The notes under the pieces are model-generated. The model saw only the letters and a list, made by a program, of their open reading frames with translations. It did not search any database and was not told where the DNA came from. Positions 17,488 to 25,371 of a stretch of DNA of 52,595 nucleotides are shown one piece after another (the stretch's first letter is position 1; each line of letters starts with the position of its first letter). The position numbers and the translations under genes are program-made. The stretch is from an uncultured Verrucomicrobiota bacterium (lineage in GTDB: Bacteria; Verrucomicrobiota; Verrucomicrobiia; Opitutales; Intestinicryptomonadaceae): assembly GCA_949283955.1 (NCBI GenBank), contig CASDUP010000032.1, positions 1-52,595 on the forward strand, written 5' to 3'.

Positions 17488-18011
17488 TTATAACCTTTCG
17501 AATTTTTTTCCGAAGGAGTTCTTTCCCTTTCGTGTGTGTTAATAAATCTCCGGACATAGCGCCCGAAATACTTTTCGAATAATGTTGCTAAACGAGAAAC
17601 TTCCAATTGTAAAGTTTTTTCGTAGACTTTAATAATAAATTGCCGCTTGCCGGCTCTTTTTTTCTCCCATATAATTGCATATATTTTCAAAAATTCTAGA
17701 TTGGGATACGAGCAGAAATATTTATTGCATGATATCGCTACTACGCAATTTTCCCCATATTATTTTAATTGGCATTGCGGTATATTATACTGAATATCAT
17801 GATATTATACTTTAAAAATTTTTCAAAATATCGACAATATTTCCTCCTTTTTGCGGAGCGAAGTTTCTTCAAATTAAGACGCTAAAAGGAATAAAAAAAC
17901 TAAACTCATCTGACTATAATTTCCTATGCAAGACTTCCCCAAAATTATTTGAGATGCGAAAAAAAATACAACAAAATTGCAGTCAAGATTTGCAAGGAAA
18001 TTCCTCCCGAC
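17488..18011. other. AT-rich spacer upstream of PEP-CTERM paralog 2
   Basis: No credible gene. It contains the perfect 14-bp palindrome AATATCATGATATT at 17793-17806, flanked by two copies of ATATTATAC (17782-17790 and 17802-17810). This looks like a regulator-binding cluster or a promoter region for the minus-strand gene, though it lies about 300 bp from the start codon. Confidence 0.5.
17780..17810. promoter_or_regulatory. Palindrome with flanking direct repeats, possible operator
   Basis: AATATCATGATATT (17793-17806) is its own reverse complement. ATATTATAC is found on its left (17782-17790) and partly inside its right arm (17802-17810). The TATTATAC elements also resemble -10 boxes. Confidence 0.35.
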
Positions 18012-18043
18012 AAAAAAGGACGCCCGAATTCTTTCGAGCGTCC
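18012..18043 (-). terminator. Terminator of the third PEP-CTERM gene
   Basis: GGACGCCCGAA pairs with TTCGAGCGTCC around a 4-nt loop with one mismatch. The A-run at its left gives a T-run on the minus strand. It lies about 55 bp past the stop at 18099. Confidence 0.8.
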
Positions 18044-18098
18044 AAAATTAAGTATTTTCTTTGCAGTAAAAAACAGACTTGCTCAGATTCGAAATTTT

Positions 18099-19304
18099 TT
18101 AGCGCTTTCTTTTAGCAAGCACCCCAACTAGAGCAAGCGCCCCGAAAATAAAAGCGAAATCCGCAGGCTCCGGTATCGGGAAATTCGAATTGTTTAAATA
18201 CACTCCCAACAATTCTCCATCATCTCCATACGCTTCCTCAAAATACCAACCGTCGGAAAATCCCGTTCCCTCTTCATTGTAAGCCGTGAAAATTGCCTCC
18301 ATCGCCTCCCAGCTCGAACTAAACGCAGCAATTTGCAATATGCTCCCGTCTTCATCGTTTATCACTACAGTATCGCTGTCGGTCAAAATCAAATAATCAT
18401 TCGCGAAGTTAAGGAAATTCACTTTCGTGGAGTTTCCTTCTTGATTGTCGTAACTGACAATAGATTTTATAGTGACATTCTCATCCTTTAACTCATCGAA
18501 CGATATTGTGACGCTGGAATCGTTTTTTACCAAAATTGACTCCTTATAGTTTGCTCCATCACCAAACTCTATCGTCGCCGAAGCGCTCGTGTTCACTATC
18601 ACAAAGGTTGTGGCAGTTTGCGCCAGATTACCATAAAGTGAAGCGTTCTTCTCCACTCTAAGAGCAGCTCCGTTGTAGAGTTCCACCCCCTGCGCTACAA
18701 GCGTTGATCCGCTTTTTAAAACCAACTTGCTCGACGTAGTGGATCCGCTATACCCGATAAACACTCTGGCTGTTGCCTGTTCATTGACGGAACCCACCTC
18801 CGGAGTATAATAAACCCTCAAAATTCCGCCGTTATCCACCGTCACTGTTCCTGCCGGTCCATAGCTGTATCCGTTGTGAGCCAAAAACAATCCGCACGCA
18901 TAGAGGCTCGTTCCATAACGCAGAAACGTGGCTTCTCCCGCTATGTTCATAGTGCCGGCAATATTTATGCAAGTACCACCGGAAGATTCGGTATGGGCGG
19001 AATTCGAAACTTTAAAGTAAGCTCCCGATTCTATGTTGAAAACGCCATTGTTGATAAACTGCCAACGTTGCGACCCATCAATAACGTCTATTATGTAGTC
19101 GGTACCACTGGCGACTGTGACGTTGTCGTACTGCCCCGTAGAAAACGATTCGTTAGTCGGAAACAAACCCATGTCTATTCCCTCCTGAGTTATTATTATG
19201 TCTTCGGCCATAACAGCCGGAATAAAACAAATCGCCGACGCAATCGCCGACAATCTCTTTGAGAACACACTCAATTTTGTTTGTAATCTATTGTCTTGCT
19301 TCAT
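18099..19304 (-). CDS. PEP-CTERM-like surface protein, paralog 3
   Basis: 401 residues with the same plan as paralogs 1 and 2: a signal peptide ending near VMAEDIIIT, a beta-rich Ser/Thr/Asn-rich body (GAYFKVSNSAHTES, then GPAGTVTVDNGGILRVYYTP, then SSKLVLKSGSTLVAQGVELY), and a C-terminal IPEPADFAFIFG, hydrophobic helix and AKRKR. The last 60 or so residues are nearly identical to paralog 1, including GWYFEEAYGDDGELLGVYLN. This points to recent duplication or gene conversion at the 3' end. Intact and probably expressed from its own promoter. Confidence 0.88.
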   Translation of the reverse strand: MKQDNRLQTKLSVFSKRLSAIASAICFIPAVMAEDIIITQEGIDMGLFPTNESFSTGQYDNVTVASGTDYIIDVIDGSQRWQFINNGVFNIESGAYFKVSNSAHTESSGGTCINIAGTMNIAGEATFLRYGTSLYACGLFLAHNGYSYGPAGTVTVDNGGILRVYYTPEVGSVNEQATARVFIGYSGSTTSSKLVLKSGSTLVAQGVELYNGAALRVEKNASLYGNLAQTATTFVIVNTSASATIEFGDGANYKESILVKNDSSVTISFDELKDENVTIKSIVSYDNQEGNSTKVNFLNFANDYLILTDSDTVVINDEDGSILQIAAFSSSWEAMEAIFTAYNEEGTGFSDGWYFEEAYGDDGELLGVYLNNSNFPIPEPADFAFIFGALALVGVLAKRKR

Positions 19305-20896
19305 AGTAGTTCATAGCGCGTTAAGAAGAACGAAAATCTTTTGCTATGCAAAAAACTCCCATCTCCAGTTGACTCCGTCATAGGTGTGTTAGCATAAGAC
19401 TTTAAGGGGCAAAAACCATCTCTCACTATATAGAAGTAGACATGCTAAATACCCGCTCTTAATGGAATAAAGATCATATATTTAGCGCATGTTTGTCAAT
19501 ATTTTCTAATCAATAAGTTTGTTTAAAAAAATGCGATTGGAAATATATTTTTGTATTTTTTCATATATTTTTTTAAAACTTTTTCTCACTCGTTCCTTTT
19601 CTCTCTTGCTGGCTCCGAAAACATGGAAGCCTGGTATTCAATCTGCGGAAAAACGGCTGATTAACAATAAATAAAGAAATCAAATTGAAAATATTAAAAA
19701 CATTTAACCGTAGGAAATATAATGTGTACTTGCAAGCTGTCTATTTACCTAAAAATTTTCGGAAATTTGCTATTTATTGCTTGATTTTTAAATTCCTCAA
19801 ACGCCGCAAAATTTTTTTTCAAACGAGACTTTTATCGCGCTTCGAGCAAAAAATAAGATTACAAGCGCTTGGTGGAAGTGTTGGATTTCAAGAAGACGCG
19901 GTTCCGCCATGGAAAAAATGAATGCACTTGGCGGCTCGAACTTTTTTAAAGCTGCGATACTTGCCAGATGATAGGCTGCCTTCTCTTCCGAAAAGCCACA
20001 TTCATTTTATAAACGAAAATTCAACGAGCTAAAAGATATACAAATATCACAACGCGCATGAAAGGCTTCGTATTTGTCGCGCAGTAAAAGAAGCTTGCTT
20101 CATCTCTCAAAGAGTGTGCCTATAAATTCTTGCGAATCCCTAAAATGCCATTCAAAGCAGAAAATAACGCATGCCATGCATAATATCGAAGGCAAAAGAA
20201 GGCGCTCTTTGGCAGAAGAAATATATAGCGGAGGGAAAATTATTTGGAGGAGGCAGTGAAAATTCGTGCGCGTTAGAAATTAAGGCAAAGCGAAAATACT
20301 GCGAAAAAATACTGAACGACAATTTACGCGCATTAAATAGACTCTCAAAAATAAGGAAGCGCAAAAGAGAAATGTCCATGTGAAGTTGCAGCTTACATAA
20401 CACGAAATTTTTTCGAGTTGAACCGAGGTACAATATTAAAAACACCCCAAGAAGACATAAGCCATCGAAACGGAAATATCGGGAAAGCGCGAAAAAAATA
20501 GTTGCTAGAAAATCGAAGGCTTCATGCTCTGCCCGGCTTTTCAAATTAAAAAAATACCCGAAGTGCGAGTTAAAAAACGGAACTCTTCTTCAGCAAATAC
20601 CTCATCTATTTTATCTGCATGCACAAAAAAGCGCGGGGAAAATAATCATACGAAATTTAAAGGCGGTGCGGTACAATAGAAAAGCAAATTTTTTCTCTTG
20701 GACATTCGGACCGTATGAAAGCTGAATCTATCCGGCGCTTCGGGTTCGTACTGCGCCTGTAAAACTTCGCGTCGCCTAACGAAAACTCGAACGGCTTTTT
20801 ATTTATTCGTGCGATTTAAATTATTCGAGCAGTAAAATTCGCTTTTTTCCTCTATTCATGCGAGGCTGCCAACAATTTACAGGCAATTCTTTCAAA
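19305..20896. other. 1.6-kb AT-rich region with no convincing gene
   Basis: Only short ORFs without clear protein character occur, for example at 19685-19921 (plus, very Lys/Arg/Phe-rich) and 20152-20544 (minus, Phe/Leu-rich). Base composition differs from the flanking genes, and coding signals (codon rhythm, Shine-Dalgarno sequences, overlaps) are missing. Possibilities are a decayed gene, a horizontally acquired remnant or a long regulatory region. No tRNA, insertion-sequence end or terminal repeat was recognised. Confidence 0.5.
19473..19500 (-). promoter_or_regulatory. Candidate promoter of PEP-CTERM paralog 3
   Basis: The minus strand reads TTGACA (plus strand 19494-19499), 15 bp, then TATGAT (plus strand 19473-19478). 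Both hexamers are good but the spacing is short. It lies about 170-190 bp upstream of the start at 19304. The -35 block TTTGTCAAT is shared with the region upstream of paralog 1. Confidence 0.45.
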
Positions 20897-21415
20897 TTAA
20901 CGCCGCTTTTTAGCGCCTGGTAAAAAAAATTCCGGTCTGTATGAACCTTCAAGTTGCAAAAGTTTTTTCTTTAGATCCAATCCCCCGGCGTATCCCGTGA
21001 GATTTCCCTTCGCGCCTATAACTCTGTGGCATGGAACTATTATCGCTATTGGATTGCGCCTCACCGCCCCTCCGATAGCCTGAGCCGACATCTTTGCAAG
21101 TCCTCGTTCCCCTGCTATTTCTTTGGCCAATTCTCCGTAAGTTGCAGTCTTGCCGTAGGGAATCAAGCAGAGCCTTTTCCAGACCCATTGGGAGAAACTC
21201 CCTCCCGCGGAAAGATCAAGCGGCAAATCCAGCGGGGAAACTTTTTTCCCCATGAAATAATTGTCGAGCCATTTCTCGGCCTCCGCAAGCACTCCCTGCT
21301 TCCCAGACTCCGAAACCTCCCTCCCCTCAAAGTAAGCCTCCGACAGACTTTCCCCATCTCGACTTTTCAAAACCATTCTTCCAAACTTCGACAAATACAC
21401 GGACGAAAACATCAT
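20897..21415 (-). CDS. ogt: Methylated-DNA--[protein]-cysteine S-methyltransferase
   Basis: 172 residues. Repairs O6-alkylguanine by moving the alkyl group onto its own cysteine; a suicide protein acting on DNA. The active-site motif PCHRVIG is followed by GNLTGYAGGLDLKKKLLQLEG, as in the family. The upstream helix-turn-helix region (IPYGKTATYGELAKEIA) and the Asn hinge region (GGAVRRNPIAIIVPCH) are also typical. The N-terminal domain is short, as in Ogt rather than Ada. It is monocistronic and borders the AT-rich region. Confidence 0.96.
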   Translation of the reverse strand: MMFSSVYLSKFGRMVLKSRDGESLSEAYFEGREVSESGKQGVLAEAEKWLDNYFMGKKVSPLDLPLDLSAGGSFSQWVWKRLCLIPYGKTATYGELAKEIAGERGLAKMSAQAIGGAVRRNPIAIIVPCHRVIGAKGNLTGYAGGLDLKKKLLQLEGSYRPEFFLPGAKKRR

Positions 21416-21426
21416 CTTACCTTCCT

Positions 21427-21498
21427 ATCGATTGCAACTATCCAAAAAAACGCGCCCAACGCCAGGAATTTCGTTCTCTAACGGATTGGGTAGGCGCT
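21427..21498. other. Imperfect stem-loop upstream of the cytochrome c peroxidase gene
   Basis: GCGCCCAA near 21452 can pair with TTGGGTAGGCGC near 21485-21496 with a 3-nt bulge, enclosing about 32 nt. It lies between the divergent ogt and peroxidase genes. It could be leader structure for either side; no known RNA family was recognised. Confidence 0.25.
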
Positions 21499-21622
21499 TT
21501 CGAAGCCGAATGCAAGCAAGTTCTCACAAAATTCCTTTCGAGATTACGGAAAGAAAAATAAATCAAGATTCTGGTTGAAAAATACAGGCAATAGTATTCG
21601 ATGTGGCCGAATCCACACGCTC

Positions 21623-22987
21623 ATGAAAAAATTTCTATTACTCGCAATCGCCGTCGCCGTAATTTGGGCGGCGGGCTATCAACTCGTAGGGAACATGTCG
21701 GACATTCCGGAAGGAACGCAGGCTCAAAAAGTTCTCGCGATATTCAAGGATAACGGATGCTTAAAGTGCCACTCGAAAAAAGATAAGGCTCCCTTCTACG
21801 CAGAGTTCCCGATTTTCGGAAAGTTTGTGAAGGAAGACATCGCAATGGGCATCAGAAGTTTCGACATAGACCCGACAATAGAGGCTCTCGAAAGCGGCAA
21901 AACGGTCGACGAAACATCTCTTGCTAAAATAGAATTCGCCACGGAGGGTGACAGAATGCCTCTTTTCTCCTACAGAATTATCCATTGGAACAGCAAGATG
22001 TCCGAGCTCGAGGAAACCACTATAATGGAATGGATAAAATCGGAGAGAAAGAAATTGGCGGAAAATCTGAATGTCGCGGAGGAGTTTCTAAACGAGCCGG
22101 TTCGCCCGCTTCCGGAATCTGTTCCATACGATCCGCGCAAGGCAAAACTGGGATCCATTCTCTACCATCACACGGCCCTATCAGGGGACGAAACAGTCTC
22201 TTGCGCCACATGCCATGAACTCGGCAAAGGTGGAGTCGACGGGCTTCAATTCTCGACAGGAATTCGCGAGCAAAAGGGGGCAATAAACGCCCCGACTGTA
22301 TTCAACGCGTATTTCAACAAGAGGCAATTTTGGAATGGCAGAGCGGGAAATCTCGAAGAGCAAGCGGGAGGTCCGCCGATGAATCCGGTCGAAATGGACG
22401 GAGGTTCGTGGGAAAAGATAGCCGAGAGATTGTCCAAAGACTCCTCGTTCAAAAAGCAGTTTGAGGAGGTCTATCCCGACGGTTTCACCGAAAAGAACAT
22501 AACCGACGCCATAGGACAATTCGAGAGGACTTTAATTACCCCCAACTGCCGTTTCGACAAATATCTTAGAGGGGACAAATCCGCGCTGACTGCCGACGAG
22601 ATAGAAGGATACAAAGTGTTTAAGAAGGCGTATTGTTCGGTTTGCCACTCCGGAATAAACCTCGGAGGGCAGACTTTCGAGTACATGGGTCTTAAGCACG
22701 ACTACTTCTCGGCCCGCGGAGACATAGGAAACGTCGACGACAAGGGCCTCGAGGGCTTCACCTCCGACATGCGCGATCTGCACAAGTTTAAAACTCCCAG
22801 CCTAAGAAATATAGAGCTCACCGCCCCATATTTCCACGACGGCACGGTTCATTCGCTGGACAAAGCTGTGGAGATAATGGCCAAATACCAAAGGGACGTG
22901 GAACTTACCCAGCAAGAAAAGGACAATCTCGTGAAGTTCCTCAAAACCCTCACCGGAGAACTCAACGGGAAACCCCTGAAACAATAG
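21623..22987 (+). CDS. Three-heme cytochrome c peroxidase (haem-binding domain plus CCP/MauG)
   Basis: 454 residues from the ATG at 21623, chosen over a TTG 48 bp upstream because a signal/anchor sequence begins here (MKKFLLLAIAVAVIWAAGY). It reduces periplasmic hydrogen peroxide to water with electrons from the respiratory chain. Three heme c sites are visible: CLKCH from C46, CATCH from C194 and CSVCH from C338. The first lies in an N-terminal haem-binding domain (CLKCHSKKDKAPFYAEFPIF) and the other two in the di-heme CCP/MauG core. The extra heme probably passes electrons from quinol or cytochromes to the core. It is monocistronic with a strong terminator 20 bp downstream. Confidence 0.92.
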   Translation: MKKFLLLAIAVAVIWAAGYQLVGNMSDIPEGTQAQKVLAIFKDNGCLKCHSKKDKAPFYAEFPIFGKFVKEDIAMGIRSFDIDPTIEALESGKTVDETSLAKIEFATEGDRMPLFSYRIIHWNSKMSELEETTIMEWIKSERKKLAENLNVAEEFLNEPVRPLPESVPYDPRKAKLGSILYHHTALSGDETVSCATCHELGKGGVDGLQFSTGIREQKGAINAPTVFNAYFNKRQFWNGRAGNLEEQAGGPPMNPVEMDGGSWEKIAERLSKDSSFKKQFEEVYPDGFTEKNITDAIGQFERTLITPNCRFDKYLRGDKSALTADEIEGYKVFKKAYCSVCHSGINLGGQTFEYMGLKHDYFSARGDIGNVDDKGLEGFTSDMRDLHKFKTPSLRNIELTAPYFHDGTVHSLDKAVEIMAKYQRDVELTQQEKDNLVKFLKTLTGELNGKPLKQ

Positions 22988-23006
22988 GTACCAACTTCAA
23001 CTTGAG

Positions 23007-23038
23007 GCGCGCGGGCGAATTCGGTCGCGCGCTTTTTT
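23007..23038 (+). terminator. Terminator after the cytochrome c peroxidase gene
   Basis: Perfect 7-bp GC stem GCGCGCG (23007-23013) and CGCGCGC (23026-23032), a 12-nt loop, then six T. Confidence 0.9.
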
Positions 23039-23075
23039 GTTTACGCAAGCCCCCCTTTCCGTACCATAAACTTTT

Positions 23076-23819
23076 ATGTACGAAACCTCCTACAAAGTAA
23101 GAACCGCCGACGCCGACAAAAACGGCCTGTTGAAATTCGCGTCTCTAATGCTAATGCTGCAGGAGGCTGCGGTTGAACACGCCGATATTATTGGAATAGG
23201 ACAGAGGGACCTATCTCCCCGTGGCCTCGGCTGGGCCATGTTGAAGGCCTCCATTAAAACATTTAAAATTCCGCCGTGGGGGGAGAGGGTCAAAATAAAA
23301 ACATGGGTATCGGAAGTCGGCAGGGTATCCACAAACAGGGAATTTTCCGTGTTCTCTTCCGAGGGAGAAAAGCTCTACGAAGTCAGAACGCAATGGGTTC
23401 TCTTCGACCTTTCAAAGCGCAGAATAGAGCGCCTCCAGATTCTCAATGCCGATTTGGGAGCCAATGGAATTCCCGCCTCCGACGACTCTCTCGAAGGAAA
23501 AATTCCCTCTCTGGAAACCCGGCCTATATCGGTCGCTTTGCGCGCCACCAGAAACGACATCGATCTAAACTCCCACGTAAACAACGCTACGTACGTCTCC
23601 TGGGCCTTCGAAAGCGTCCCCGACGAAATAATGGAAAACTACACTCCGCAAAAAATAAAAATAAATTTTATAGAGGAAGTCGCTCCCCATTCGGAGGTGA
23701 GATCGGATTGTTATGCGAATTTCGACGGAGAAAAAAACTACACTGTCCTCTCCATTCGAAACATGGAAAAGGACGCCCGCGAATGCGCCAGAATCGGAAT
23801 AATCTGGAAGAAAAATTAA
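23076..23819 (+). CDS. Acyl-ACP thioesterase
   Basis: 247 residues, the usual length of bacterial FatA/FatB-like enzymes with two hotdog folds. It releases fatty acids from acyl carrier protein. The first hotdog covers about 1-130 (YKVRTADADKNGLLKFASLM, like acyl-ACP thioesterases and 4-hydroxybenzoyl-CoA thioesterases). The second contains the catalytic stretch NDIDLNSHVNNATYVSWA near 160-178, with the conserved Asn and His. It is cytoplasmic. The following membrane-protein gene starts shortly after. Confidence 0.9.
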   Translation: MYETSYKVRTADADKNGLLKFASLMLMLQEAAVEHADIIGIGQRDLSPRGLGWAMLKASIKTFKIPPWGERVKIKTWVSEVGRVSTNREFSVFSSEGEKLYEVRTQWVLFDLSKRRIERLQILNADLGANGIPASDDSLEGKIPSLETRPISVALRATRNDIDLNSHVNNATYVSWAFESVPDEIMENYTPQKIKINFIEEVAPHSEVRSDCYANFDGEKNYTVLSIRNMEKDARECARIGIIWKKN

Positions 23820-23865
23820 AAATACTTCGTTGATTTTGGAAATATTTTATCTTTTTGTTAAGAGA

Positions 23866-24402
23866 ATGGATTTATATCTGGCAACTTTCATATTTTCGGC
23901 GATTTTGCTGGTCGTCGGAATCCCTTTCCTCCTCTCCCCATCAAAATCCGCGAAAGAGGCTCTTAAACTTGTAAGAGACAAAACGGCCGCGATAGTGCTT
24001 TTCGGGGGGGCAATAGTGTGGTTTGTGTGGATTCTGATGAATTTAGGCGAGGCCGACTTCGGCGATATAAAGAACATACTGATACTAGTTTTCGGGGGAG
24101 CGGGCATTCTGGCTTTCCATTATATGCCCGACTTTCTCGCGGTGAGGGGAGCTTCGGTTCTGATGCTTTTATTGTGCAGATTCTTCCTCGACTCTGCCTA
24201 CATGGAAGAGCCGGCTTCCCGGCTCGTGATGGTATCGCTGGCATACATTGCCGTAGTCGTATCGATTTACATGGGCTCCCTGCCCTATAGGGCCAGGGAT
24301 CTTTTTAAATACTTCGAGGAAAAATCCGCCCGTGGAAGAATCTTCGGCTTGCTGTGCTGTTCGGGAGCCCTTGCCATGATCGTATCCTCAATCTTCTACT
24401 AA
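23866..24402 (+). CDS. Multi-pass membrane protein of unknown function
   Basis: 178 residues from the ATG at 23866; a TTG 36 bp upstream is an alternative. Five or six hydrophobic segments are visible: about 3-22, 43-63, 72-90, 94-112, 122-140 and 155-175. A basic stretch (SPSKSAKEALKLVRDK) sits after the first. No family was recognised. It lies 4 bp before gmk and probably shares a transcript with the thioesterase and gmk. Confidence 0.8.
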   Translation: MDLYLATFIFSAILLVVGIPFLLSPSKSAKEALKLVRDKTAAIVLFGGAIVWFVWILMNLGEADFGDIKNILILVFGGAGILAFHYMPDFLAVRGASVLMLLLCRFFLDSAYMEEPASRLVMVSLAYIAVVVSIYMGSLPYRARDLFKYFEEKSARGRIFGLLCCSGALAMIVSSIFY

Positions 24403-24406
24403 CGAC

Positions 24407-25006
24407 ATGCCAGAAAATCTCCTAATGATAGTAAGCGGCCCCGCCGGGAGCGGAAAAAACACCTGCGTGGAAAGGCTCCTCTCCGAATCCCCGAATTTGG
24501 AACGCGTAGTGACATGCACCTCGAGGGCTCCGCGGGAAGGCGAGCGAAACGGAATAGACTACTTCTTTCTCTCAAAGTCCGAGTTCGAAAAAAATATAGA
24601 GTCCGGAAACTTTTACGAGTGGGCCAAGGTACACGGAAACTACTACGGAACTTCAAAAAAATCCATAGCAGACGCTTTCTCCAGAGGCAAGGATCTCGTT
24701 CTAATAATAGACGTCGCGGGGGCAAAAACCTGGAAAAAAATCGGTGAGGAAAATCCGCAAATAGGAGGTCGTCTCATATTCACTTTCATAGTTCCCCCTT
24801 CGGAGGAAGAGCTCCGAAAAAGGCTCCGCGGAAGGGGAACTGAGACAAACGAGCAAATAGAAGTGAGAATGAAAACGGCGGTTTTCGAAATGGGAGAGGC
24901 TGATAAATTTGAAAATAAAATATTTTCAAAAACTCGGGAGGACGACTTCCTAGCCCTGAAAAAAATATACGAAACTTCAAAAGTAGAGATTTCGAAGGTA
25001 AAATAA
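24407..25006 (+). CDS. gmk: Guanylate kinase
   Basis: 199 residues, the normal length. Phosphorylates GMP to GDP with ATP. The P-loop SGPAGSGKNT is at about 9-18. It has Asn where most enzymes have Ser/Thr after the Lys, but a Thr follows directly. The GMP-binding stretch TCTSRAPREGERNGIDYFFL, the ANFYEWA-like motif (SGNFYEWAKVHGNYYGT) and the lid RLRGRGTETNEQIEVRM match the family. Essential cytoplasmic enzyme. Confidence 0.95.
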   Translation: MPENLLMIVSGPAGSGKNTCVERLLSESPNLERVVTCTSRAPREGERNGIDYFFLSKSEFEKNIESGNFYEWAKVHGNYYGTSKKSIADAFSRGKDLVLIIDVAGAKTWKKIGEENPQIGGRLIFTFIVPPSEEELRKRLRGRGTETNEQIEVRMKTAVFEMGEADKFENKIFSKTREDDFLALKKIYETSKVEISKVK

Positions 25007-25040
25007 AAAGCGGCGAGGTACTTTCACCTCGCCGCTTTTT
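25005..25040. terminator. Bidirectional terminator between gmk and tatA
   Basis: AAAAAGCGGCGAGGT pairs perfectly with ACCTCGCCGCTTTTT across a 6-nt loop. The long symmetrical stem with an A-run and a T-run serves the converging gmk and tatA genes. Confidence 0.92.
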
Positions 25041-25063
25041 CGAATGTCTAGAAACGAGCGAAT

Positions 25064-25330
25064 CTATTTAGACTGGGAACCGTCCGAAATTTCCTCAGGT
25101 TTCTCCTCCGGTTTTTCCGCCGGCTTCTCCTGCTTTTTCGGCTCCTCTTTCATGGCTTCCCTTATGTCCTCCTCGACTTCGCTCGTAGCCTTCTTGAACT
25201 CGCGAATGGACTTCCCCAATCCGCGCGCAAGTTCCGGCAGTCTCTTCGCTCCGAACAAAAGCAAAACCACAAGTATTATTACAATCCATTCGCTTCCCCC
25301 CGGAAGCCCAAAGGCAAATATCGTATTCAT
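25064..25330 (-). CDS. tatA: Sec-independent protein translocase TatA/TatE
   Basis: 88 residues from the ATG ending at 25330; a start 12 bp upstream is possible. It forms the pore-like part of the twin-arginine translocase in the inner membrane. Typical layout: a membrane helix ([15 protein letters not shown]), the FG hinge, an amphipathic helix with [20 protein letters not shown], and an acidic/Lys-rich tail. tatB and tatC are not in the window. The Gfo/Idh oxidoreductase at 39308 has a Tat signal. It lies 41 bp downstream of the unknown envelope operon and may be its last gene. Confidence 0.93.
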   Translation of the reverse strand: MNTIFAFGLPGGSEWIVIILVVLLLFGAKRLPELARGLGKSIREFKKATSEVEEDIREAMKEEPKKQEKPAEKPEEKPEEISDGSQSK

Positions 25331-25371
25331 AAGTCGCCCCAATCTATTCTTCGCTCGTTCGTTATCAAGCC

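Noticed and set aside
19861-19920. Possible tRNA-like stretch (GGTTCCGCC)
   Set aside because: No acceptor stem or T-arm consensus could be built around it.
19685-19921. Plus-strand ORF of 78 codons in the AT-rich region
   Set aside because: Lys/Arg/Phe-rich with no credible N- or C-terminal features; AT-rich DNA yields such frames by chance.
20152-20544. Minus-strand ORF of 130 codons in the AT-rich region
   Set aside because: Phe/Leu-rich with no start signal, no family and atypical composition; most likely chance.
22020-22283. Short ORFs on both strands inside the cytochrome c peroxidase gene
   Set aside because: Shadows of a certain gene with heme motifs in the correct frame.
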